This document shows, piece by piece, positions 25,938 through 38,360 of a stretch of DNA of 64,000 nt. Position 1 is the first letter of the stretch; every line of letters starts with the position of its first letter. The notes below the pieces were generated by a model. That model made no database searches, was not told where the DNA came from, and saw only the letters and a list, made by a program, of their open reading frames with translations. A program made the translations under genes and the position numbers. Source of the stretch: Paramacrobiotus metropolitanus. Lineage: Eukaryota > Tardigrada > Eutardigrada > Parachela > Macrobiotidae. Location: the NCBI RefSeq assembly GCF_019649055.1, contig NW_026570297.1, positions 248,001 to 312,000 on the forward strand, in the 5' to 3' direction.

Positions 25938-28900
25938 ATGATCCCATCTCATACTGTGTTGGAATATGTGATCTGCTGTTGTGGCATCCTGATCGTCCTC
26001 ATCTCGCCCTTTCTTGCAGCCCAGAAACCCCCGCCGCCTTTCCCCCTGGTACCGCCTCCCGTGGGCGCCGGTCCCCATGGACCACCGCTTCCTCTCCGAC
26101 CTCCGCAACCGGCCGTATTGGGCACGGGATGCGGGTATCCCGGTTCACTGACCAGCAGCAAGGTCTTCCTCAAAGCCCCGCCCACCGTGCCGGCCAACGG
26201 GGCCATCCATTTCCCCATCCCGGTGGGCACCACGGCGGTGTACTCCTGTGAGCCGCCGTATATTACGCTGGGCGAGACGCGGCGGACATGCCGGCCGGAT
26301 GCCACCTGGAGCGGGACGGTGCCGTTCTGTGGTAAGTTTTAGTACGCGTTGGTTAATTAATTTAATCGTACAAAATCAAAAATTCTCAAAACAAGGCTTA
26401 TGGTTAGTGGACTAATTTTTTGTTTTTTTAGCTTTGTAGAGTTGTTAATTTGCTGTTCTGCTACTGCGAGCATTTTCTAATCTTTGATTTTTATTCTCAT
26501 AAATTTTTACATCAGAATAATAGCTGCGAAAAATAGTACCACTTTTATGCTTTGAAGCGAATTGCCGAAAACTTATTGTTGATCCGATAAAAAACGAAAT
26601 TCGAATGAAATTTTTAATTCGCTTTTTTGAAATAGTTTTGAATTATTTGGTTTTGATTGTGTTTTGTGGTGTTGTTTGTTTGTTGTTCGTTATAATTAAT
26701 TCAAAATTCATCACGGAATAAGGAATTAAACCACAGTATCATTTCATACGTGTGAGGAAGTGAGATATTCAATACATCTGTTTAAACAATGTGGTTGTAA
26801 CTTTTTGCCGTAATCCGAAACCGATCGGCTGAACGGTATAAGCATTGTGAGTAGAATTTGTGTTGCAGCTGCAGTTAGTATCCATTCATAGAGTATCAAA
26901 AATTGTACCTGATGCGTGTTGCGTAAAATGTGAAGTATGCGATCACGGTCATTGATTCAACTTGTTAGCAGCTGGTCATCAAACAAATTTATTATGTAAC
27001 CCTGTTATTTTGATTTTATACTTTAATGGGAGCGGTGTATGGGGAGGTTTTTGCTAAATTATTGATACTTTCTCCTTTGTATTTCCCTTTTCAATTTTGT
27101 TATTAAATAACAAAAGCTTGTAACCGGTAAACTGAAATAAAAGGAGACATTCCTTTTGTTTGTCGATACGTAGCGAGAAGTATGTAGATGTTAATATTCA
27201 GACCTTTTTTATTTACTTATTTTTTATATTTTAAAAAAAAATGGTTTTATTTCTGGAGCTTTACATTTTCTCTAACAGGTCTCAACGTGGCTATGCATAA
27301 ACCATTAGTATTTCCGAATTTGCGGAATATTTGGCTCACAAACGATGGCATAATATCAACGCGCGCCCGCGACTGTTTTTCCCACGATCTGCAACGCGGT
27401 GAGAAGCTGTCGTGGAAAATGGATTTAACGGAGAAGTTCGACGTGCACAGCATCCGCATACTCGCACTCGGTAGGAAAACTGGGCAAATTTGGATGTAAA
27501 TTTGCAAAACGCGCCAAGTTTATGTCACCCGTACGCGTTTAACACATCACACGCATCACACGTAAATTAGCATAATTATGGCTGGTGCTCTTCGGTAACG
27601 GTTCGTTGTGTAGCGGACTCGCCGTGGTCGGCTAACGTGACCCTATTCAGTGATCCGCTGACCAATGTGACATGTGGAAGGATCGATTACAGCGGATTAG
27701 GTGAGCTATAGCGCTACTTACCAGGTAATCGGCCTTCCTGCTTGCTACACTTCCGGTCGCGTTGATTGACGGCAAATGCCAGAAAAATTGGTTTGTTAAA
27801 CGATTTAATTGTCTTGATCATCCTGAACAAGGCTCGCTTTGTTAATTTTGTAGTGTGTTGACGGTAAAGACCATTGTTTGTCGTTAGGTTTGAACCTCAG
27901 ACTTACCACCGCTAAATTATTAGCGAGTACTCCGCCGAGTAGTGAAAGTGATTAAGCTGACTAGATGTGAAAATTTCCTATATCATTGCTTACTAAATTA
28001 TACCGACTCCTTAAATTTGCACCTGTAAAAAAATTGCCCAAATTAATTTGTCTGCGCTCTGCACTTTAATTTCTTTATAAAATTGGTAGTTATTAACTGA
28101 CAAATCAGAAATTTTTTTTGTTATTTTGCTAGTGCGCGTAATTCGTTTTGGGCAGTGGAAATGGGATGATTAATACAAGATTGTTGGTTTTAACGGTTTT
28201 TCAAATTGTGAGTTATTTAACAGTACGTAGCGGAAATTCGTTGAGGCTGTTGTTGTTAAGAAGAATTCTTCATTAAAATTAGAAACTTAGAATGTCCGCC
28301 GATAGAATGATAGGTGATTTGTCTTATACATAAAATGGACTACTTCATATTTTATAGATCAGACTGCCGCGGTATCCATTCCCTGTGCATCCATTGTTTC
28401 CGGTGTCCGCTACGTGCAGATTGATTTCTCCTTGCTGGACGCTGGTCGTCTGCGCGTGTGCGAAGTCAACGTCTTGGCTGTCGATGGTAAGGGAATATGG
28501 CGCATTGAATGTGCCCCGGCACACGGTCTGATCCGCACTTAATTATCTCTCATGTCCGAGAGCTCTCTTAAACCGGAAACACCCTTTACACCTTTTCTCC
28601 GTTTGTGTTGTAGCGCTCACTTCCGATTTCTGTCCGCATGAAGCATCGGCCAAAGCCGTCAATCAGGGCGCCTGTCTCAGTTTCCACAGTCATGGCCGGG
28701 CCACTTGGGGTAATTTAATTGTATAATTGCAGTAACGATAATTATAATAATAGAAAGCTAATCAACAACAAGATTGTAAAGCTAGTACAATTGTCATTCA
28801 AATTTCTGTTACAAATTTAACTAACTATGAAACGAAGGAAACACAAACGCCTTATGCATGCTTCGTTTAAATTTGCTGGAAATGTAAAGACTTATTAATT

Positions 28901-31900
28901 TTTGTTTTTAATGGGATAATTTAATGGTCATTGAATAATTTTTTAATTTGTAAAATGCGTGAGTTTTCCTGGTGTTTGTGCACCTATAACAGACGTTTTT
29001 TGCTTTGATGCCTGTATTTGGAGCCGATGTCATGATTTTCAGGCGGAGCGTTGCAAACATGCCGGAGATTGGGAGGAACTCTAATCCAGGACATCGACGA
29101 AGACGCGCAAAAGTTTCTTCAAGCCAAACTGCAGTATCTGCACCGGTTTCAGGCAACCGATGCATTTTATTGGCTTGGGTTATTTCGGTCCGTTAATATG
29201 TCCACGATGGAGGATACGTGGCAGTGGATCGATGGTAAAAATAACATCCGCACAGTTTATTTATTTGGTGCCTAGGAATTATGATTTTCTTCTGGCATAT
29301 TTGGTATCTTGCATTCTAAACGGCATAAAAAGGCAAAAAGCGGCATAACGGGCACACCAGTAATTAATAAGAATGCGAAAAACGGACATAAGTAGTGATT
29401 GACTAGTCAATTGCGTATGATTAATGACACATAGGCAGTTCCTGAGAAACGGTATGTAAATCGTAGTGAAGCGGTAAACCAGAACTTACAAGTTGGCTCG
29501 CATTTTGCCAGACTATTGAAATTTCATACTATGGTGCTAAAGTACAATTTTTTGCCTGTAGGGTCCACTCCGAAATCGTATTTCTGGGCACCCAACCAGC
29601 CGGATCACGTGTCGAAGCGGCAGTACTGCGGCGGCATGTCCGGTCGGACATCTTGGCTGTGGAATGATCTCAACTGTGAATCTGGTCAAGGCTTCTGGAT
29701 CTGCCGTACAAGTGGGTCCTTGTCACTCATTATCGACGCTTTCTTCATTATTATTTTTCATAAAAACAAATTCATACCGCCGGCCGCACTGTATACTTGA
29801 CACCACTTGATTCCGATAATTAGACACATTTCCCTGGCCTCATTTTCATACTTGACAGATATTGTCAAGACTAACATCCAGTAATCCTCAACGTGCTTTC
29901 CGGCCGAAAAATAAAACAGTGAATTACAGAAAACATGAAACGGTTTTCTCAATGCGATCTGCTCAACGGAGGCGCAACAAGAATGCTAAAATTTTCAGTG
30001 TCATTCTTATTTACTGTTTTCAGTTTTGAATATCAAAATTAACTGTGATATTAAAATAATCCTTTTTTTGAAGAATTTGGAAAAGCTAAACTAGTTTTCA
30101 TAATGTGTACTGATGAATCAGATTCGATCAAAAACTGCATCATAAAAACGGTCCAAAATCGACTTGTTTTACGCTTAGTGGTAAACCGTCATATGATTGT
30201 ATCGGTAATTGTAGTAAAGTGGCAGCAACTGTAAGTGATGGGTTGAAGAATGCGCTGCAAAGTTAATCGATGTTAGTATTAAGTTGAAGTTTACTTGGGT
30301 TGTGTTTTTTTACTGTTTCTGACCACGGCGTAGATTGGCATTATATTGAATGTATCGAACGTTTTAACGCAAAATTATTACATTTATTATGCCTTTTGAA
30401 CCTGGTACGAGTATGCCCGAAAGTACAGCACATGGAAGAGTTTAGATACAGTTATTACTTTGTCGATTTGATGTTTTTAGATTTTACATCCTGCCCCATT
30501 CCCGAGCAGCCCTCCAACGGCATTATCACCCTGCTGGACCGGCGTCTTGGCGGCTTTGTGCACTACAAATGCGAGGAAGGCTTCGAGATGTTGGGCATGG
30601 GTACGCGCAGCTGTCTGTCAAGTGGCGCCTGGAGTGGGACACTTCCGCACTGCACAACCGCCACTCAACCGGCCGTCGAAAGCCGCACAACAGCCGCAAC
30701 GAGGCTAACGCCCCCCACTGTCATCCTTCCGAGCGAAACGCCGCCACCAACCACGACGTCATCGAGCGAAACATCTACAACAACCACGCCGTTACGGAGC
30801 GAATCACCACCAACAACGACGTCACCGCACACGCCGGTAACGCAATTCCTCAGCACATTTGCCGAGAACGCGGGAACCACCACACAAACCGCAACAACCA
30901 CGGAATCGCCGTATACGGTGGAGATCTCCACGGAGCTGGATTATTTCATGAGTGATTTATCGAATAGTGATCATGATATGTATAATACGACCGTCGCGGT
31001 GCCGGCGAGAACGGAGTATTCTTTTGACACGCTGAGCAATGTCACATTCAACGAAACAGATTCCGCTGAATTTGTTCCGTTAGCTGTCGAAGTGATGGAG
31101 CCATTAGCAACAACAAACGCTCCGATTTCCACGACTTCGGTGCTTGTTCATCACATCTTGATTCCGACCGAATCTCCGTCGACATCGCCGAAATCCTTGC
31201 CGCTTCTGGATACTTTAGCCATGTTTCGCTGCCGTAACATCCCGATTGTATTTAACGCTCAGTCCACAACGGAAGTCATGGGTTTGACTGTGGTGGCGCG
31301 GTACACCTGCAATCAGGGATACAATTTGGTGGGGCTCCCGTTTTTAATGTGTAGCGATGGATCGTGGAGGGGTGTGATGCCCTTGTGTGTTCCTGGATAT
31401 GCAAACGAAGCGGATAAAACGACAGCCACAACAACAGCATCCACGTCCACACTTTCGACTGTTCCCGCAACCATTCCGCTGCCTACCGAAGCGGTACAGA
31501 CAACGACGCGCCAAATACAAACCTCCACGCCGGAAGTTATAAAAAGCACCGAACGAACGATTGCGTCCACTGCGGCGATGAAAGTACTGGCCAGCACCAT
31601 GCCATCTACAATATCCACAAGTGTTCCAAAGGAAGCGGCTAGTACTACGGTTCAGAGCGCTTCTAGTACGGAATCTACGAGGAGTAGTGCGAATACGACC
31701 AGGACAACGAAGAAAGCGCCTTGGAGCGTTTTCGGGACGACCTCATCCGTGAAAAGCAGTTGTGGTGCGCTGCCGACGGTGGCAAATGCGGAATCATTGT
31801 TGCATCGGAATGCCGGAATTTATCGGTGTCTGCCGGGGTATACTATGGTCGGGGAGAATGTCACGCACTGCATGGAAAACGGTGAATGGGAGGCGCCACC

Positions 31901-33045
31901 GGAATGCATTGGTAGGCTTAATTTCAACTTACGAGTATTTGGCATTGTAAATTAGCTAGGTGCCGTATGTCATAGCCCCGATAACTCTATGGAAATCACG
32001 TTTGAGAAAGTTTTGCTCGATTTAAAATGTTCGATTTCGCTGAATCGTGCTGTTATCTTAAGTCATTTATGCTTTGTTATAAATTTTATTTGAAGCAAAA
32101 TTATTTGATAATTGATGATTTGTTATTGCTCTTGGTGGTCATTTGGCCCACCGAATTCTTGAGTTTTCTAATTTTTCGTTTGTCTGTGTTCATGGCTTAA
32201 ATTTTTATTTGGTTAGCTGTGGATTGTGGCCTGCCGGAGAAACTGAAAAACGGAGTGGCTATTTTATTAAACGGAACCAGTCGGCTGGGAAGCGTGGCGG
32301 CATACAGCTGCAGCGACGCCAGTCCATCGCAAGCACCGTATTTGCGAGTATGTGGGGAGGAAGGTCAGTGGGAGGGCGATGTTCCCCAGTGTGCCGCTGA
32401 CGGTCCGGTTGTTCTCCCCGCGGAAAGTCGACAGCTAGGTAACCGACTTACGAGAGCGGTCAAATCAAAGCGGATATAATTATTTTGTAAATTATATAAA
32501 TATTTTCTAAATAAAGCAATAACACAATAGTTATCAAATAATTTCATGGTTATTTTCGTACAAATTTTTACATGTTTTCGGCGGATTTTAGTGCAACAAG
32601 GCATGAGTAACTGGATGATCGTCGTCATCGGAGTTGTGGGAACCGTGGGCGGCGTGCTGGTTGTACTGGGAGCGGTGTTTACGTGCCGATGGTCAGTAAT
32701 ATTTCTGTACATGCACCAGAATTTTGGCGTTTGAATTGTTTACTTAATTTGACGATTTTTCGGCGAATTTGTCTTCATTGGCTTTACTGTGTTAGGCTGA
32801 CGAGGAAGCGAGAAAGCGTGCCGGTTGCGATTTCTCCCACTTTGTACTCTCTGCACAGCGGCAACAGTCCGCATAATCTGATGACGGAACGCTCCTCGGC
32901 ACGGTTGTTCGACCGGGCGCAGTATATGCCGTCCAGCGGCAGTCTGCACTCGGTCTACGAATCCAATCATTCCATTTCCGATGCGTCCACGCAGACCGGA
33001 CGTCGCCTCAACAACACCACTGGCAACAATTCCAATTCTATGTGA
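25938..33045 (+). CDS. Furrowed-like receptor: sushi, fucolectin-type, C-type lectin, three sushi, mucin stalk, membrane helix
   Basis: Large type I membrane protein resembling Drosophila furrowed, a selectin-like adhesion receptor. ATG at 25938 (MIPSHTVLEYVICCCGIL...) begins a signal peptide, then a Pro-rich stretch. Exons: 25938-26331 (sushi 1), 27279-27470, 27614-27700, 28358-28486 (fucolectin-type domain beginning LNVAMHKP), 28614-28709, 29043-29234, 29562-29711 (C-type lectin with WLGL, QWIDG, QPD, LWNDLNC), 30481-31911 (sushi 2 to 4 separated by Thr/Ser-rich mucin-like segments), 32217-32438 (last sushi), 32592-32691 (membrane helix MIVVIGVVGTVGGVLVVLGA), 32795-33045 (cytoplasmic tail, stop TGA). 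All junctions are phase 1 or phase 2 and match. Sushi units show the usual four Cys and GxW patterns. Furrowed has more sushi repeats and no known leading sushi, so this is a variant arrangement. Family assignment is firm; orthology is likely but untested. Confidence 0.85.
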
Positions 33046-35256
33046 AGGATTTTGTAATTTAAAGTTTTACTGTATGGATTTGTTGGTCGTTGTACCAGTC
33101 ACATCATGATGGTTTTTTGCACCGGTTTTGAAATGCACACTATTGATTAAAGTTTATGTGTTTTACGTTGATTCCTATACGTACGCATTCTTGTAAAAAT
33201 ACCGTAGGAAGAGTCCAAAAAAGAATGAAATTACACCGTTATAGGTTGTCCTTGTTCCATGTTCACTAGTTTCGGATATTTCCTTCCTAGTTCAAATAAT
33301 GAATCGACTGGCGAGTAACAAAAATGTCCGCATTACGAAAAGCTGAAAATTAATAGAACTAATTCAACTAATATCAGCTGCACAGAGTGCCACAGCATAG
33401 ACTTTTGCTGAAGCAAGTTTGTTGCTTTGAGCTTGCAATTAATTGTTCGACTTCGACAAACACGTGAAACATCGTGTAATAAATACGAGTAAATTGCCTA
33501 GTGCTTTCAGATAGTGTTTTTAGATCGCACAGCGAGTAATACTTACATATTACTGTATTATATTCATGGATTACGCTAACCTTAATTTTACCATATATAA
33601 GCTCCATACGACCCGCCGCGCCATACTTTTTACGCGTTACGTGCGTTTGGCATGCCTTTAATTATTTATTCGATAATAAAAGACTATATCAATCGAATTT
33701 ATTTATCATAATAATTCTTCGTAGAAGCAGATTTATGGTTGCGAACTTGCGATTTTTGTAGAGTAGTTGCTTCTTTCTAACCTGCATCAGTGCATCCTTA
33801 TTTCAAGAAATGAGTCAACCGGCTTGTAAATATCATCTGTACCATATCCCATTGTGGTGCAGAGCGCGCCTCTGCAACAGTGTGCATCGATTATAAATAA
33901 TTTCATTTTCTACTTCCTGTTGTTTCTTTTTGGTACATAGTACGTATTATTTATTATGTGCGTTTATTCCGCGACTTTACTTATTTTCAGTTTAAAACTC
34001 GATTGTGCCGTGAAATGGCGTGAATGTGATGAAAGTTTCGATAATGTACTTACTCACGTAGCTCTCATAGGAGGGCGCAAGCCGTTACACTGTCATTCTG
34101 ACTCTGTCCGTCATTGACGGAATTTGTCCATCTGTAGAAAATGCAACATTGCTTTGTTTTTTTCACTCTCTGATTTAGTTAGGATCCTTTTAGTTTTCAT
34201 TTTCGTTTTTGTGGTACCATATGGGGAATTTCTACCAGCTTCGGTTTCATTGATTATTGTGCAACCTCGATAAAATGGATAGAAAACAGGTAGGCTAGTA
34301 ATTGTTCCAATGCTCCATGCCGTCCGCAATGACGTTTCTCGCATACGACTTTTATCCGTCTCGCGGTTCTGTCGTGAAGGACTCAAAAACAGAAGATGTT
34401 TTCTGTGTCATTCTATGATCTTTTTGTGTTCAGGAAGGATGCGACTTATTTTCATCCTTTTACCTATCCTTAATTTGATCCCTTATTGCTTATAAATTAT
34501 AATTATTGGTAATACAGTGTAGTACTGTCACTACTGTGTGGGCCACTGTGGAGTCTGTGGACGTATCAACTGCGTGTCTCCACGCAGGTTCTCGCTTGAA
34601 TTGTAAAAAATCTGGTAGCAACACTGCAACAGGTGGTTCTTTCTGTGCGCTTTACTGTTTGCCGCCTTGCCCTGTACAATGCAAGCGCAGTGCTACTCGT
34701 AGATAACGGTTAATCGACTGTGATGCAAGTTATTAATTATAATAAAATTATAAACATGTTAAATAGTGTGGATTTACAGTTTACTACCGCAGATGGCAGG
34801 ACCTTGAATCTTGATTGGTAGCCGTCTTCTGTGAATAGCTCTTTGTGATGTTGATAGACTGGTCGCATGAATCGTGAAATGAATACTAAGTATTGAAAAT
34901 TTAATAATTAATTTTAAAAGTGTTAGATTTAATTAAATCAGTTTTAACAATTGTTGTTTTATTTAATTTTCAGTATAATGCAGTCAATGTAGTTTAGTGG
35001 TCAGCGGTTTGCCGCACGGCTTAAGAGCACAGAGGGCACGGGTGCGAGTCCCCTCAGTCCCGTCATTCATCGGCGAGACTTTTATTTCTTTGGGACTTCC
35101 AGTAATTCAGAAATAGAACATAAATTTTAAATTGTATATCAGCATTGCTTTCCCGCATGCAGCAGGCCGCGTCCGCTCTTTTTGAATGTTGACATTGTCT
35201 TTACCGTTCGTTTCTAGCTGTGTACCCGTAAGTACGCATCGCTTTTGGAAGACAAA
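33046..35256. other. Intergenic, 2.2 kb, with one tRNA-like element
   Basis: Mostly AT-rich sequence without convincing coding frames. The only structured item I see is the tRNA-like segment near 34985. The upstream promoter of the F-box gene must lie in the right part. Confidence 0.4.
34985..35065 (+). tRNA. tRNA-like element with A-box and B-box, probably a pseudogene
   Basis: TAGTTTAGTGG matches the internal polymerase III A-box and, about 50 nt on, GGTGCGAGTCC differs by one base from the B-box consensus. The D arm and T arm fold partly, with one mismatch in the T stem. The sequences at the two ends do not form an acceptor stem, so a working tRNA is unlikely. It may be a decayed tRNA gene or the head of a tRNA-derived SINE. 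Confidence 0.3.
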
Positions 35257-37212
35257 ATGGAATGCTACGAGATGTACTTGCGAAGAGACAGTGTGGACGT
35301 CTGGGATACTAGCGGTCACCTGCACTATGGCCGCGTGGTGGACGTCGCGGATAATGGACTCTTTATCGACTTCCTCTGTCCCGATCGCCGACGTGAATTG
35401 ACGCCCTTCCACCGTGTCTTCAAAATGCTCGCGCCGCTGCATGAGTGGCGAGACTGGCGACCGTATAAGCCTCAGTCGGTGGAGGTGCTGCTGCGTCCCA
35501 GTCCCCGCGGCCCATGGACTTGGATGCCCGCCCACTTGTCCCTTAAACAGCGTCAGGAATGCGACTGGCCCGGGGAGGTAGGTGTGGTGCATCTGCTGAC
35601 CGCCGAGAGCGTGGCTGAGGGGCCCCTTCATGTGGTCCCGCCCCAACGGCTGCGCCAACCCTTCTGCGACCTGGTCAGCGCCAGCGGGCCACGGAGTGAT
35701 GCCGAGCTGCGTGCGTACTACGGACATGAATTCAAATCTTGTGTCATCCATCCGGGGACGTTTTTCAAGGGACAGGTGCGCTTGACGGCACAGCTGGCGC
35801 TCTTATCGGAGGAAATGCAGCGCCATCTACTGGACGAGTGGCGGGATAAAGCATTGGTGCCGGACTGTTCCATCGATCATCCGTTAATTCCTTTTGAGTT
35901 TGTCCAACGTATGGATGACGGCTGCACCTGGACGTACATTGAACGCACGGACCGCCGCCAGGTAAGAGCGGCAGACGTAAAATGTGTGCAGTATAATTTA
36001 TTTTTTCTCCATTAGTTTATTTTCTTTTGGTTAGCATTTGTCATTTTTTTTATTAGTTGTATTTGATGTTAGTTTATTTTACTGGTTTATTTTATCATTT
36101 GTTGTAGCGAATTTGCTCACTCGTGTTTGGTGGTTGTGCAGGCGCGCTTCTATCAATTTGCTAGCCGCTTAGGGAAGGCTCTTCCTGGGATGATTTATAA
36201 AACGCTGCGCCTGGCCACGGACACCGATCCGGCGAATGATGAAAGCCTAATGTGGCTGCCGGTAGAATTGCTGCTGGAAGTCTTCTCGCACATGGACACT
36301 ATGCAACAGACGCGGATGCATCGTGTGTGCAGCAGCTGGGCGGTCATCCTGCAGTCGCCGGTGTTGACTTCCTTCCTCATCATTCCCCGTCCAAGCGAAA
36401 ACCGTGCTGACTATCCCCTCACCGCGTGCCTGGTTCACCTGTTGAATTCGTCCATCCAGCGCATCATGATTCTTGGAGGCGATAAGAACCGCGTAAAGGA
36501 GGCGAGCCATGTCATGAGATTCCTGGCATACCGCTGCGGAGCGCTCCGCTTAAAGGCTATCTCTTTCGTCCGCCCAGGATACACCCTGTTGTTGGATCCA
36601 TATCGATATGGCATCCGCTGGCTAGGCGCCGGTCCCAGTGAAGTGCAGCGCTGGGAAATGAAAATTCCCAAAAGATTAACACTGGCTCGGTCGGACCGTG
36701 TGGCTGGGAGCGGTGGTGATGTCGCTGATGTGGCAACGGATTTGTGGAATCTCGTGAAAATGCATACTGTGTGCTCGGAGGGCTGCGATGACCGGGAGAA
36801 AGGCTGCGCGAGTTTGGCGCGAATCCAAACCGAGTGGCAACGGCTTCAGAATATAGACCCGTTGTGTGAGGTACGTTACTACACATGTGCGGTGGAGTAC
36901 ATGCTGCTCTCACACGGCTTAACTGTTTATAGTAAAATTCGACATTTTTATACGTCATAGTCATGAAAATGCAGTGAAGTGTAAAAGCGGTAAAATTTAA
37001 TTAAAATTTACTTAACCAGTGGGTTAATTGTTTAGGAAAATAAGTTTCCGGCTAATTGTTTTTTGCAGACGATTCTCGAGCTGGCTTCGGATCCTGACTG
37101 TCGCGATGCGCTGGGAGATCTGCAATTGGGCAACTATTCATCCTTCTTGATGTGTAAGCTGGTTGAGTTCGTCGACATCTTACAATATGCCGAAACCGGG
37201 TCGGATGGATAG
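35257..37212 (+). CDS. F-box protein with an unfamiliar N-terminal half
   Basis: Three exons join phase 0: 35257-35961, 36142-36870 and 37069-37212 (stop TAG), for about 525 residues. The start is the ATG giving MECYEMYLRR; the open frame extends a few codons upstream without another ATG. An F-box lies in exon 2 (LMWLPVELLLEVFSHMDTMQ, then RVCSSWAVIL), which in this class binds SKP1 and brings substrates to an SCF ubiquitin ligase. The first 230 residues carry a motif rich in Asp and aromatic residues (YGRVVDVADNGLFIDFL) and a basic/acidic mix resembling a Tudor-like barrel (variation on 'VDVWDTSGHLHYGRVVDV'), but I do not recognise the family. No leucine-rich repeats or WD repeats follow the F-box, so the substrate-binding mode is unknown. 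Confidence 0.7.
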
Positions 37213-38360
37213 TAGATAGTTTGTCCTTTACGAAAATCTCGGTTTGCCTGACGATAGCTTCGCCTTTTAACATCTTACAGTTTAAAACGCAAGCACTATC
37301 AAATGTTAGTTTTTATGATTTTTATGCGCTGTGAATAATTTTATCGGCTTTGAAATTCCGGTGTCATGCGGCGCGCGTTTGAACGTTTTTCAGTACGGTT
37401 TTAATTAGGAAATTTGAAAGGTTCTGCTACAGGCTGTTTCAACCAGAGAGAAGAAGCCAATGAACCCGAAAGTTAATTGAAGGTGTAAAAATTAATAAAA
37501 TGATAACGTTTTTGCGTTCACAAGATTCACAAGTTTTAATTAAGACACTGCCTTCTACGTATTTCTCTGCTGTTTTAATCTGCTGGTGTTTAATCATAAT
37601 TCTTTAGTCTACTTTGTAACTTGCCTTTGTTAAATTGTTTCTTCTTTGCGGAACTGCGGCCGGAACATGAGCGATGATTTTTCTGTTTGAAATCCGTAGT
37701 AGTAACCGAGGCATATCTAACTTACAGTGAGAACATGCCGGTAATAATAAGGTTGTTATCATAAACCTTCCTTGGCCTAAATTTTCGTATTTATCGCTTC
37801 TGCAAAGCGAAATAAAAACTATAAAACTGACAGTGTAAGCAACCGCCGTTGACTATTTCCGGTGCCTGGGAAAATGAGGCTGTCGTTTCGTACACCCTGT
37901 ACATCAGCAATGCTGATGGTGAGTGTGCAACGTACGTACTGCTGACAGATTCGTGTTCGTACGTGAGTCACTTCGGTTGACTCATGCCGTGAGGGCCCGT
38001 GACTGTGATATAAGGTTGAGCTTGTCATGACGTCACAAGTTGCTGCCCTGGCCAGTCGGTGCAACCGCACCAGAGCGTTGACCGTTTGCATTTCTGCATT
38101 GCTCTGCCAAATGCATACAGATGTTGCTGATTGACGCACCGTAAAACTCCACTGCAGTATCCTTTGTCCGTTTTTATTTTGCTTTCCAAACTTGACGAAA
38201 TATTTTACAACTTTCTTATCCAAGTGCACCTGTTTTATTTCGTTCCAGTTTTATTTATTCTTGCAGGATCCTTTCTGACACGAAGGGGTCGATAGTTGCC
38301 AGTTGGAACTTTTGTGATCTGGAACTTTTATCGGAGTTTCATGGTTTTTATCTGATCGCT
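37213..38360. other. Intergenic: upstream of the caspase gene
   Basis: Non-coding sequence between the stop of the F-box gene and the caspase start. A 136-codon minus-strand frame at 37819-38229 has no domain signature and no splice context, so I leave it uncalled. Caspase promoter and 5' untranslated sequence should be in the right half. Confidence 0.4.

Noticed and set aside
30665-30931. Val-rich minus-strand frame opposite the mucin-like exon
   Set aside because: It is the antisense of the Thr/Ser-rich coding sequence of the receptor, which is well supported.
35245-35256. Upstream extension MEDK of the F-box gene
   Set aside because: The codon is TTG, not ATG; the first ATG in frame is 35257.
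37819-38229. 136-codon minus-strand frame before the caspase gene
   Set aside because: No domain, no splice context and no signal peptide; probably chance.
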